Assembly (NCBI RefSeq): GCF_003313505.1
Contig: NZ_QMHO01000005.1
Coordinates: 247,112 to 311,111 of the forward strand
DNA: 64,000 nucleotides
Direction: 5' to 3'
From: Pedobacter nanyangensis
GTDB taxonomy: Bacteria; Bacteroidota; Bacteroidia; Sphingobacteriales; Sphingobacteriaceae
In this document: piece by piece, positions 1-7,956 of the stretch
How positions within the stretch are numbered: the first letter of the stretch is position 1
Layout of the letters: every line of letters begins with the position of its first letter
Made by a program: the position numbers and the translations under genes
Notes under the pieces: model-generated
Database searches by the model: none
Seen by the model: only the letters and a program-made list of their open reading frames with translations
What the model was told of the DNA's origin: nothing

Positions 1-960
1 CCTGTTTGTTTTGGTACTGATGGTTACCTGTATAGTGTTACCACTAACAATGCCGGGCAGGTCTAGCTTATAAATAGAGGGAATTGGTGGCTGTAATGCG
101 TTAAATAAATAGGGATCGGCACCTCCGGTCATTCCGCAATCGGCTCCGCCCAAACCTGCTCCTTTGGCGGGACTGGTAGGTTTTAGTTGGTAATACCTGT
201 CATCTGGTGCGGCTGCCACAAATATATCAGCCAGTGGAACGCTAAAAACATTGTTAAAGCTATCAGAAGTTACCTGTACCCCACTCTTGTAATAGAAATC
301 AGCAGAAAGTACATTATTGGCAAAAATGCTACTGTTAAGATTTGCGGCGCCATTAAAAATAATATTGTTGCTGATATCCGAATGGGAAGCAAACAGGTTA
401 GCGTTAATGGTATTATGATGTAAGGCAATGTCGTTTACGGCAGAACTGATTTCTATAATACCACCAATAAAGTTATTGGTTAAGGCAATGTTATTGCTTT
501 TATCGATGCTAAGCCTGGTGATGTAGTTATGGTAAACTAAAGCATCTACAGTGCTGGTTAAGTTTATTCTTCCATGATTCCGGTACAAGCGTATTCCTCC
601 TACACCTTCTGTAATAATATCGGCTTTTACACCTGCCACAACGGTATGACTTGCTCCGAAACGGATATAAATTTGTGCTATGGTTGCTCCTGGTGTGCCG
701 GGCAGCTGATGCCCTTCATAGCTGTCTAAAAATGCGCCCAGCCCCATCACTACCAACTTTTTGTCGATATTAAAGGCGGGATAGGTAATAGAACTGCTTT
801 CAAAATAAAGGGTATCACCTGGTTGGGCGGCATCATGCGCCTGTTGGCCGTTGATATAGGTTGAATTGGTTACGTAATTGTTGTTTACACGAAAAATTTT
901 GGCGTTTAATTGCGCTGTTGCCAGCAAACAGCACATGGTCACAAGTAAAAGTTTCTTCAT
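1..960 (-). CDS. Secreted parallel beta-helix-like protein, C-terminus cut by window edge
   Basis: An open frame of 320 codons runs from ATG at 960 off the left edge with no stop. It begins with a signal peptide (MKKLLLVTMCCLLATAQLNA) and continues with repeated short strands rich in N, I, G and V, such as YHNYITRLSIDKSNNIAL and LTNNFIGGIIEISS. These resemble the NNxI rungs of right-handed beta-helix proteins. It is therefore probably exported or surface-located. The missing C-terminus would show whether it carries a type IX secretion sorting domain. The substrate is unknown. The next gene upstream on the same strand ends 66 bases away at 1027, so the two may be co-transcribed. Confidence 0.7.
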   Translation of the reverse strand, partial: MKKLLLVTMCCLLATAQLNAKIFRVNNNYVTNSTYINGQQAHDAAQPGDTLYFESSSITYPAFNIDKKLVVMGLGAFLDSYEGHQLPGTPGATIAQIYIRFGASHTVVAGVKADIITEGVGGIRLYRNHGRINLTSTVDALVYHNYITRLSIDKSNNIALTNNFIGGIIEISSAVNDIALHHNTINANLFASHSDISNNIIFNGAANLNSSIFANNVLSADFYYKSGVQVTSDSFNNVFSVPLADIFVAAAPDDRYYQLKPTSPAKGAGLGGADCGMTGGADPYLFNALQPPIPSIYKLDLPGIVSGNTIQVTISTKTNR

Positions 961-1026
961 ATCATTAAAAATTAAGGTGAACTGCAAACCGCTGTGAAAA
1001 AGGCCGCAGAAACTAATGGATTGGTA

Positions 1027-1818
1027 TTATGGTTTAATTGCCTCCATAAGCTCCCGGAGATCTGTTTCGGCAAGTCCATTGCCATCGGTAAGTTTCCAAA
1101 ACATGGTTTGGATTACCGAATAGGGCTCCAGCCATGCAGGCTGTACGTAATCTGGCCGGTAAGCATCCATGGGATTGTAATGTTGTTTAAGCTTTAAATG
1201 AGGTTTGTTATTTAATAGGGAAAGAAATTTCAGTGCTTGTTCATTTTTGGTCACTACTGTGGGAATATACATGCCCTTTCCTATGGGATAGTTACGTGTA
1301 TCAGGGGTATTGTTTTCTTCCCAAGGTAGGCCCTTGCCCGAGTTCATACAGGCCACGCCCAGGTAAAAGGTAGTGGTATCATTTCCACCAGTATTTCCAT
1401 AAGGCGGCATGGGAATAGGTTCTCTGCCCATCAGCATTCCATTTTGGATTCTACTAGGCGCAACGTTCATGACTACTAGCCCTTCTGGAAAGATGATTTC
1501 TCCTCCTTTCCAGGTACTATCGGCAACAATGTTGATGTCTACATAAAAGGTATTCATGTTTCCATGAAGCTTCTTGATATCGGGATCAAAGGGATGATTA
1601 GGACGTTGTACAAAACGTAGGCCCTTGGGCAATTTAAAGGGGGTTCCAACTGGCTCTTCGTCGCTATCTCCAAAACCTGGCTCGTTTGCTATGTTAGCTA
1701 ATTGGGTAAAGGGTAGTTTTTCTTCTTCAATGGGCTTTTCTCCGCTTTTACTGCACCAGGCCAGGGTAGTAAGGCACAAGATTGCGAACAAATTGACACT
1801 TAAATCTCTCTTATTCAT
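1027..1818 (-). CDS. Putative lipoprotein of unknown function
   Basis: The protein has 263 residues counted from ATG at 1818. The open frame extends upstream to 1881, but only the 1818 start puts a lipoprotein signal at the N-terminus (MNKRDLSVNLFAILCLTTLAWC, with Cys in the lipobox position). The mature part has proline-rich stretches, a central segment with FYVDINIVADSTWKGGEIIFPEGL and a C-terminal acidic helix. I do not recognise the family. It is probably an outer- or periplasm-facing lipoprotein. On its upstream side lies the hairpin array (1903-3218), so its promoter must be inside or next to that array. Confidence 0.65.
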   Translation of the reverse strand: MNKRDLSVNLFAILCLTTLAWCSKSGEKPIEEEKLPFTQLANIANEPGFGDSDEEPVGTPFKLPKGLRFVQRPNHPFDPDIKKLHGNMNTFYVDINIVADSTWKGGEIIFPEGLVVMNVAPSRIQNGMLMGREPIPMPPYGNTGGNDTTTFYLGVACMNSGKGLPWEENNTPDTRNYPIGKGMYIPTVVTKNEQALKFLSLLNNKPHLKLKQHYNPMDAYRPDYVQPAWLEPYSVIQTMFWKLTDGNGLAETDLRELMEAIKP

Positions 1819-1902
1819 GCGAACAAAACTAAAAGTGCGGCATGTTTGCCTATGTTTTTTTCTACGAAGTGCAATTATCAAGGTTAAAATGCAAAAAAGA
1901 CG

Positions 1903-3218
1903 GGTCTAAGTCACTGCTTCGATTCTGCTTTAAGAAAGTTTAAGGAAGGATGGTGCAAAGGTTTATTTCTGTGCCATGAACCTATTATGAGGACGGCGGG
2001 GACGCCGCCCTTTGCAAGTGCGTGCCCACCGGCATAAGGGTGGTGTCCCAGCCAACCTTTGCAAGTACAGAAGGGTCTAATCACCCCTGCATAAGGTGGC
2101 CTCCCCACTACCCTTTGCAAGTGCGTGCACAGAAACCGGCATAAGGGTGGTGTCCCAGCCGACCTTTGCAAGTATAGAAGGGCCTAATCATCCCTGCATA
2201 AGGTGGCCTCCCCGCCACCCTTTGGTAAATACAGAAGGACCTAATCACTGTTTCGATTTAACTGAGAAAGTTTAAGGAAGGATGGCGCAAAGGTTATTTC
2301 TGTGCCATAAACCTGTTATGAGGGCGGCGGGGACGCCGCCCTTTGCAAGTGCGTGCCCAAAACCCTGCATAAGGGTAGCGTCCCAGCTGACCTTTGCAAG
2401 TGCAGAAGGGCCTAATCATCCCTGCATAAGGGTGCTGTCCCAGCCGACCTTTGCAAGTACAGAAGGACCTAATCATCCCTGCATAAGGTGGCGTCCCCGC
2501 CACCCTTTGCAAGTGCATGCCCAGAACCCAGCATACTGGTAGTGTCCCAGCCGACCTTTGCAAGTATAGAAGGGCCTAATCACTGTTTCGATTTAACTGA
2601 GAAAGTTTAAGGAAGGATGGCGCAAAGGGTTATTTCTGTGCCATGAACCTATTATGAGGGCGGCGGGGACGCCGCCCCTTGCAAGTGCGTGGCCAGAAAC
2701 CGACATAAGGGTGGTGTCCCAGTTGCCTCTTGCAAGTGCAGAAAAGCCTAATCGCCCCTGCATAAGGTGGCGTCCCCGCCACCCTTTGGCAAATACAGAA
2801 GGACCTAATCACTGTTTCGATTTAACTGAGAAAGTTTAAGGAAGGATGGCGCAAAGGTTATTTCTGTGCCCAAAACCTGTTATGAGGACGGCGGGGACGC
2901 CGTCCTTTGCAAGTGCGTGCACAGAAACCGACATAAGGGTGGTGTCCCAGTCGACCTTTGCAAGTGCAGAACGGTCTAATCACCCCTGCATAAGGTGGCG
3001 TCCCCACCACCCTTTGGCAAATACAGAAGGACCAAATCACTGTTTCGATTTAACTGAGAAAGTTTAAGGAAGGATGGCGCAAAGGTTATTTCTGTGCCCA
3101 AAACCTGTTATGAGGACGGCGGGGACGCCGTCCTTTGCAAGTGCGTGCACAGAACCCTGCCAAAGGGTGGCGTCCCCGCCGCCCCTTGCAAATACAGAAG
3201 GACCTAATCACTGTTTTA
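1903..3218. repeat. Tandem array of about 18 G+C-rich hairpin modules
   Basis: A non-coding array made of four complete higher-order units starting at the recurring GAAGGATGG at 1945, 2277, 2612 and 2841, plus a partial one from 3069. Unit lengths are 332, 335, 229 and 228 bases. Each unit holds 50-57 base modules consisting of a hairpin followed by TTTGCAAGT and one of two linkers (GCGTGCNCAGAAACC or RCAGAAGGNCCTAATCA). Units are joined by a long linker containing CACTGTTTCGATTTAACTGA. The first two units have five modules, the next two have three, and the last has two. The array stops exactly at the stop codon of the histidine kinase gene. Confidence 0.9.
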
Positions 3219-4256
3219 ACTATTCACATAGAAATCAATTTTAAGACAGCCCTGTTCGTTTTTTGAAATGTGGAGCTCTTCATTAAACTGATGCGCTAAA
3301 CGTTTCGCCGTATTTTTTAGTCCTACACCATCGCCATTAAATATTTCATCGAGGTTGCCCCGATAAGCCTTTCCTGTATTTTCAATAACGATATGGGTTT
3401 TGCCATATTCATGCACACATCTAATTTGCACAAAACCACCTTCTATAGAGGGCTCAATACCATGTTTGATAGCATTTTCTACCAATGGCTGTAATAACAT
3501 GGGCGGTATCTCTACCAGTCCGGCGTTGGGAAAGCTCTGGATGTTCACTTGAAGCCTTTTGCCAAACCTTACCTGCTCCAGGGCAAGGTAAGTGGCCATA
3601 AACTCCAGCTCTTGGCTCAGCGGAACGGTTTCCTGCTGGGTAGATTGCAGCGCATATCTAAAAGTATCGGCCAGGCGTGCAATCAAGATCCGAGTGTGTT
3701 CCTGCTCGTTAGGTAGCGACGCACTGATACTGTTTAAGGTGTTGAACAGAAAATGTGGCTGTATCTGCGCTTTTAATGCACTAATTTCGCCCTTATGGGC
3801 CAGTTCCTTTAACGCCTGTTCCCGCAGCAGCTGCTGTTCCCTTTCCCTAAAAAAAAGATCGATATGTAATGAACTGAACACCTGCACATAAAATAACAAG
3901 TTAGGGCCGATATTTTGGAAAACCTGCTGGCGGGTCATGACTGGCAAACCCACCGCACGGTTATAAAAGTAATATAGCAACACCCAGATGGCATAATACA
4001 TCATAGCGGTAGCCAAATGGAGGGCAAATCTTCTTTTGATGGGAATTTTCGTCAATTTACGAAAATGCAACCACCAAATGGGCAAACAGGCCAAAGCCAT
4101 GATCAAACAATCAACCCCAAGCTCTATCAAAAAAGCCCAACTAAAACCCTGCGAAAACAAACGTGGGGTTCCGTAAAGCACGCTCATGACAATGAGCACA
4201 AAAATGAAAAGGAGTATTTCCCTCCTGGTGGCGTCACGCCTGATGAAATTTAACAT
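3216..4256 (-). CDS. LytS/YehU-type sensor histidine kinase
   Basis: A 346-residue membrane kinase. Four hydrophobic segments (about residues 13-30, 38-62, 78-97 and 115-135) are followed by a short coiled linker and the His_kinase (PF06580) motif QIQPHFLFNTLN, with phospho-acceptor His168. It ends in a HATPase region with ENAIKHGIEP (N box) and a GDGVGLKN glycine motif. No periplasmic sensor domain is present, so sensing is probably membrane-embedded. It is divergent from the LytTR regulator at 4577, its likely partner. Its stop codon (3216-3218) forms the border of the hairpin array, so the array would be transcribed as its 3' region unless a terminator intervenes. Confidence 0.9.
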   Translation of the reverse strand: MLNFIRRDATRREILLFIFVLIVMSVLYGTPRLFSQGFSWAFLIELGVDCLIMALACLPIWWLHFRKLTKIPIKRRFALHLATAMMYYAIWVLLYYFYNRAVGLPVMTRQQVFQNIGPNLLFYVQVFSSLHIDLFFREREQQLLREQALKELAHKGEISALKAQIQPHFLFNTLNSISASLPNEQEHTRILIARLADTFRYALQSTQQETVPLSQELEFMATYLALEQVRFGKRLQVNIQSFPNAGLVEIPPMLLQPLVENAIKHGIEPSIEGGFVQIRCVHEYGKTHIVIENTGKAYRGNLDEIFNGDGVGLKNTAKRLAHQFNEELHISKNEQGCLKIDFYVNS

Positions 4257-4424
4257 GGATCTTTATTTCAATACAATTTTAATCATTAATAATCAAATGA
4301 GCGTCTTCTTTGCTTTTAGCCACAGCGTAAAGGTTTTGTGGGGTTTAATATCCCATTTTCTTTGGTATGGGGAAAATCAATTTCTCTAGGCTTTTATCTG
4401 TATTTCAGCGGTGTACCTTGGCTA

Positions 4425-4454
4425 ATGCCCAGGAGCATAACAGCTCGTGGGCAT
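4425..4454. other. Strong stem-loop between divergent kinase and regulator genes
   Basis: ATGCCCA-G-GAGC pairs with GCTC-G-TGGGCAT around a 6-base loop: eleven pairs with one G-G mismatch. It is followed on the + strand by TTTTACTTT. It lies 122 bases before the LytTR regulator start and 169 bases beyond the kinase start. It could be a weak terminator, a leader structure or a protein-binding site. The rest of the 320-base gap holds no supported gene. Confidence 0.5.
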
Positions 4455-4576
4455 TTTACTTTAAATAACTTTATGTCGAGCGGTAATGTCATTTATCGAA
4501 CTATAGAACCGATAGACGAAAAACTTATTTTTATTTTGCATATTCTGTATCTTGGGACTTCACTATAAAGATCGTT

Positions 4577-5305
4577 ATGTCAAGAAAATCTGTTTTAGTC
4601 ATTGATGATGAAGACCACGGCAGGCATCTGGTTAAACAATATCTGGAGTCATACCCAGACTATTTTGTTGCTGGCGAATGCAGTAATGGCATTGAAGCCA
4701 TCAAATACATCAACATGATGGAACCCGATCTGGTGTTTTTAGATATACAGATGCCTGGGGCAAACGGTTTTGAGGTACTGCACCAAATTAACCATGTACC
4801 CAACGTGATTTTTACCACCGCTTTTGACAAGTACGCCATTAAGGCTTTTGAACTAAATGCCGTTGACTACCTGCTGAAACCTTATACCAAAGAACGTTTT
4901 GACAATACCATGGGCCGCTTGCAGGTCAACGCAGACTCGTTGGCCAAGCTTGCCCTAAATACGCTCCCTGCACAACAACACTATTTGGATAGGATTATTG
5001 TAGAACACCAAAAACGCTTCAAGAGCGTTTCTGTTGAGGACATTATGTACCTCAAGGCCGACGGTGATTATACCCAAATATTTACTTCGGAGGCTTCATA
5101 TCTGAGCTCTTTGGGCATCAGTGCTGTTTTACAACGTTTTGATCCTAAAAAGTTTGTACGCATACATCGTTCGGTAGTGGTTAACCTAACCTTTATCAGG
5201 GAACTTTACCGTGATATTGGCAAAACTTTTCTAGTACTGGCCAATGGTACAGAATTCAATATTGGAAGGAGTTATCTCCAAGAAATCAAAAACCTGATGA
5301 TTTAG
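4577..5305 (+). CDS. LytTR-family response regulator
   Basis: A 242-residue regulator. An N-terminal receiver (residues 4-115) has the acidic pair D10/D11, phospho-acceptor D56 in LVFLDIQMPG and the conserved K in LLKPY. The C-terminal LytTR DNA-binding domain (about residues 140-240) is marked by DIMYLKADGDYTQIF and FVRIHRSVVVNL. It probably receives phosphate from the divergent LytS-type kinase and acts in the cytoplasm on promoters that cannot be identified here. Its last codon overlaps the stop of the convergent gene at 5302 by 4 bases. Confidence 0.92.
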   Translation: MSRKSVLVIDDEDHGRHLVKQYLESYPDYFVAGECSNGIEAIKYINMMEPDLVFLDIQMPGANGFEVLHQINHVPNVIFTTAFDKYAIKAFELNAVDYLLKPYTKERFDNTMGRLQVNADSLAKLALNTLPAQQHYLDRIIVEHQKRFKSVSVEDIMYLKADGDYTQIFTSEASYLSSLGISAVLQRFDPKKFVRIHRSVVVNLTFIRELYRDIGKTFLVLANGTEFNIGRSYLQEIKNLMI

Positions 5306-5790
5306 CGTATATAAACTGCTGTAATTTCATGAGATTTCCCCTTGGTAGTTTTCCATTTATACACCAACACCAGTTTACCTGCCGAAGCTTCTGCTACGGT
5401 ATATGCCTGTGACCTGCCGTTTTCCGTTAGGGTAAGTCGTTTGGCTGCGGCATCATAGGCCCAGGTACCTGCCTCCTGCTTTCCGGCGTCCTGATCTTCG
5501 CACAGTTTATTCCCGGTATCTCTGATTACCGTACCACCTTTGCGCAAAATGAGGAGATCGTCCTTTTCACAGTCTTCTATCTTGGAAAAGATATCTGTTT
5601 CTACCTTGCCGTCCATATCCCAATCAATGGCTGGCGCTGCTGTAAACGTTTTTAGCCTCCAGGGCTTATCCGCAAAATTTACCTGTTGCTGTAGTGTGGC
5701 TGTCTTATTAAGGGGCTGCCAATGCGTATCCACAGCAGCCCCACTAATTGTCCATCCAGACATCACTACTACTAAAAAAAAGATTTTCAC
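5302..5790 (-). CDS. Secreted lipocalin-like protein with an EF-hand-like loop
   Basis: A 162-residue exported protein. The start is GTG at 5790, which alone gives a full signal peptide (MKIFFLVVVMSGWTISGAA); an internal ATG at codon 10 would leave half a signal. The mature part resembles Bacteroidota lipocalin-like domains (W-x-L-x-x-F near 44-49, GTWAYDAAAKRLTL, and a closing ITAVYIR strand). Residues 56-66 (DWDMDGKVETD) match a calcium-loop pattern D-x-D-x-D-G, so metal binding is possible. The ligand is unknown. It is convergent with the LytTR gene, with overlapping stops. Confidence 0.65.
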   Translation of the reverse strand: MKIFFLVVVMSGWTISGAAVDTHWQPLNKTATLQQQVNFADKPWRLKTFTAAPAIDWDMDGKVETDIFSKIEDCEKDDLLILRKGGTVIRDTGNKLCEDQDAGKQEAGTWAYDAAAKRLTLTENGRSQAYTVAEASAGKLVLVYKWKTTKGKSHEITAVYIR

Positions 5791-5933
5791 TAACCTAAAT
5801 TTAAAAATCTATGTAGTAACTATTAACTATTCTACTAGCAAAGGTAGTGGCCATAAAAAGCGCCTGTAAATTATTCTGCCAACTGCCTGTGATATCGTTA
5901 AACTAATGTTTTGCGCCGTTTAACAGCAAGCCG

Positions 5934-6320
5934 TCATGCACGATCTATCCATATCTGTTTGAGCTGATGGGCATGGTTTCCCAAAGCTAACAGATAGCAT
6001 AGCAGAACCATGACACCAATGTGGAGGTTAGCCACATCATCAAACACATGGTATATCACGATGCAGATAACCACTGGAGTTAGTGCCAAAAGGGCCGCAA
6101 AGCGAAACCTTTTAGTAAGCAGACATATACCAGCAGCAAGCTCTACTACTTTTTGTACCACAAAAATGTAATCGGTTTGCGAAAGAACCATTGCAAACCT
6201 AGATTGTGGGTTTACCGGGATAATAGCCTCAAGGCCAAAAGGGATCAATAAGCCATTGATTCCTCCAAAAACAAAGGTTGCTCCCAAAACAAGCTCCGCC
6301 AACATTGAAATTTTCTTCAT
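5934..6320 (-). CDS. DoxX-like integral membrane protein
   Basis: A 128-residue protein with four hydrophobic helices (about 8-28, 47-67, 72-90, 97-113). The small size, the N-terminal helix with LGATFVFGGINGL and the VVELAAGICLLTKRFR segment fit the DoxX/DoxD-like membrane family. These proteins are often linked to electron transfer or redox stress, but the role here is not established. It is monocistronic as far as the flanks show. About 130 bases upstream on its strand lie low-complexity repeats. Confidence 0.75.
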   Translation of the reverse strand: MKKISMLAELVLGATFVFGGINGLLIPFGLEAIIPVNPQSRFAMVLSQTDYIFVVQKVVELAAGICLLTKRFRFAALLALTPVVICIVIYHVFDDVANLHIGVMVLLCYLLALGNHAHQLKQIWIDRA

Positions 6321-6499
6321 CTGTAAGTTTTTTTGAAACTATGAACGTATTTTCTTGATGTGTAAAAGTATTTGGCCCGCATTACCCATGGGGAAATTTT
6401 CAGATGAACGGTAAATATTGTCGCCCAACAACCATTCAAGCAGTTTAAAAAATAAAGCCATACCACAAGGACCAGAAAGCAAACAGTAAGCCACCTCTC

Positions 6500-6568
6500 G
6501 TTATTCTGAGCGCAGCGAAGAATTTTAAACCTTGTAAAGGAGATCCTTCGCTACGCTCAGGATAACAG
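6500..6568. repeat. Dispersed inverted repeat (CTGAGCG...CGCTCAG type)
   Basis: TTATTCTGAGCGCAGCGAAG at 6501-6520 is answered by TCCTTCGCTACGCTCAGGAT at 6544-6563, giving a long imperfect hairpin. This form is common as an intergenic repeat in Bacteroidota. It lies in a 380-base gap without a supported gene. Confidence 0.7.
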
Positions 6569-6626
6569 CGTATAGAGGATAGCAAAGGAGCATATCTTGA
6601 TAAGGGAATATAGCATGGCAAAACCC

Positions 6627-6697
6627 TAATAAACCAATAAACTAATGAACCAGTGAACCAATGAACCAGTAAACCAGTAAATGAATAGCCAATAACC
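6627..6697. repeat. Degenerate 8-bp period tract
   Basis: About eight tandem copies of an 8-mer varying around RTRAACCA (for example GTGAACCA, ATGAACCA, GTAAACCA). The tract keeps reading frames open, which explains the spurious frame on the opposite strand. Confidence 0.75.
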
Positions 6698-6723
6698 AAA
6701 AAAAGCAGCCCAAAAGGCTGCTT
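6697..6723 (-). terminator. Intrinsic terminator for the minus-strand genes above 6745
   Basis: Read on the minus strand, AAGCAGCC-TTTTG-GGCTGCTT forms a perfect 8-bp stem followed by a run of T. It lies 22 bases after the stop of the 30-codon frame at 6745, supporting transcription through that frame. Confidence 0.8.
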
Positions 6724-6744
6724 GCAATTACGTCATCAGAAAAA

Positions 6745-6837
6745 TCAACATGTTGCGTAATATAAAACCACAAATACGATTGTTACCAAAGCCACAAAAT
6801 ATAGGGCCCAATACCTGTTCCAGTGCTTGTTTAACAT
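6745..6837 (-). CDS. Candidate 30-residue single-helix membrane microprotein
   Basis: ATG at 6837 opens a frame reading MLNKHWNRYWALYFVALV followed by a hydrophobic stretch ending YYATC. A short basic/aromatic head (KHWNRYW) precedes one membrane-spanning helix of about 18 residues. The frame lies between the lipoprotein gene stop/start region at 6859 and a good terminator at 6697-6723, so it is within a transcribed unit and could be the last gene of a two-gene operon. It is below the size most gene callers keep. Evidence is compositional only; the function is unknown. Confidence 0.45.
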   Translation of the reverse strand: MLNKHWNRYWALYFVALVTIVFVVLYYATC

Positions 6838-6858
6838 AACTACCCTGATGGTGTGGCG

Positions 6859-7650
6859 CTAATTTATGATGGGCTTACCGTTGCAGGTGCCACTGCTAAA
6901 AGTCAACAAAAATGAACCTTGACCTGCTCCTGTAAACTCCACGTTTAGCTTGCCCGTGGTAGGATAATAACGATCAGTGCAGGAAAAAGCCAATCTCGAT
7001 CCATCTACTCCCCTTGCTTTGATCAGGAAAGTGCTGTTGTTGTCTCTCAGGGTTACATCGTAAGATAGGTCGGTGCGCTGATATACATCATCGGCAATAT
7101 CATTTGGCGTATTGCTACCTTGCACAAATTCGCTTTTCCTGTTTAGCGAAAAATTGGCCCAGTACTGTCCGTTACGGGTAATCTTGCTGTCCAGTGCGAT
7201 AAGGTTTAAGCGCAGTCCATTTGAACCGGCAACATAGCCTAAGTTATAGTTCCCATTTAGCTCAATATCCTCCAACTTGTACACCGCTGGTCTGATCATG
7301 GTATCAAAGTTTGTTTCGTTAAACAGGATGGTCAACTTCCCTGAACGGAATTTCCCATCGGTACATACCCCGCCAGTTCCAAAATCAATGGTAATTTCCT
7401 GGCCGCTCGCCGTACCTCTCCTGGCAATTTTTCCCCTCCCCAAAAAATTGCCATCATCCGGATATTGTGCAATGTTACTTGGCACATATCGGCCAATAAA
7501 CTCCATTTCATTAGCTGCCCTTTCCAACTGTACAATTACGTCGGCGTACCTGTTAAGGTTGGGCTTTTCTTTTACTTGGTTTGATTTCTTGCAGGCGGTT
7601 ACCATAATTAGCCCTACGATCAAGATTTTCAGATAGTTTTTTGTTTTCAT
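6859..7650 (-). CDS. Putative lipoprotein of unknown function
   Basis: 263 residues with a clear lipoprotein signal (MKTKNYLKILIVGLIMVTAC, lipobox VTAC) followed by a charged linker KKSNQVKEKP. The mature part alternates short beta-strands (TIDFGTGGVCTDGKFRSGKLTILF, LNVEFTGAGQGSFLLTFSSG) with few helices, suggesting a beta-sandwich exposed in the periplasm or on the cell surface. Three cysteines in the mature part (in GVCTDG, FSCTDR and GTCNG) could allow disulphides. I do not recognise the family. It is followed at 22 bases by the microprotein frame and then a terminator. Confidence 0.65.
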   Translation of the reverse strand: MKTKNYLKILIVGLIMVTACKKSNQVKEKPNLNRYADVIVQLERAANEMEFIGRYVPSNIAQYPDDGNFLGRGKIARRGTASGQEITIDFGTGGVCTDGKFRSGKLTILFNETNFDTMIRPAVYKLEDIELNGNYNLGYVAGSNGLRLNLIALDSKITRNGQYWANFSLNRKSEFVQGSNTPNDIADDVYQRTDLSYDVTLRDNNSTFLIKARGVDGSRLAFSCTDRYYPTTGKLNVEFTGAGQGSFLLTFSSGTCNGKPIIN

Positions 7651-7759
7651 CGTTATATTTTTCCTAAGTATACGGGCATGCTTAGCTACACGCTACAGCG
7701 CTCATTGAAAAGGTGATATCGGCATATTAGGTCAAAATATCTCCCAACAGACCTGCTAA

Positions 7760-7865
7760 TCAGGGATAAATCTCCTTCGCTTTTAAAGCGCATTTTCTGT
7801 CATAATCATATTTACCGCCCCAGAGGGATGTATATGTGCCTGCCTGTAGCGCCCGAAGTTTTCAC
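7760..7865 (-). pseudogene. Decayed ligD fragment (polymerase-domain and C-terminal remnants)
   Basis: Read from 7865 down, the sequence gives VKTSGATGRHIYIPLG and, after a one-base insertion, GKYDYD; then directly CALKAKEIYP and a stop. These match residues 776-797 and 907-914 of the intact LigD encoded at 9062-11815 (VKTSGSTGIHIYIPLGGKYDYD, and LKAKEIYP near the C-terminus). The remnant therefore carries a frameshift, an internal deletion of about 109 codons and a premature stop. Nothing ligD-like is visible upstream of 7865. It looks like the residue of a second ligD copy or of a partial duplication. Confidence 0.8.
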
Positions 7866-7956
7866 CAGGTTTGTAATGTGGTAACCATGCTGGCCGCTGA
7901 TTTGGCCAGCCAGCACGCCAATACAAATATCTTGGTATTGCTTGGCTAGCGAGGTT

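Noticed and set aside
1911..3067. Long open frames on both strands with repeated peptides (for example AGTPPYAG, TCKG)
   Set aside because: They run through the hairpin array. Unit lengths of 332, 335 and 229 are not multiples of three, so the frame changes between units, and frames are open on both strands because the repeat has few stop triplets.
1903..3218. CRISPR array
   Set aside because: The modules are imperfect, the linkers between hairpins are themselves repeated rather than unique spacers, and no cas gene is present.
6445..6699. 84-codon frame on the minus strand
   Set aside because: It consists of the translated 8-bp tract and the dispersed inverted repeat.
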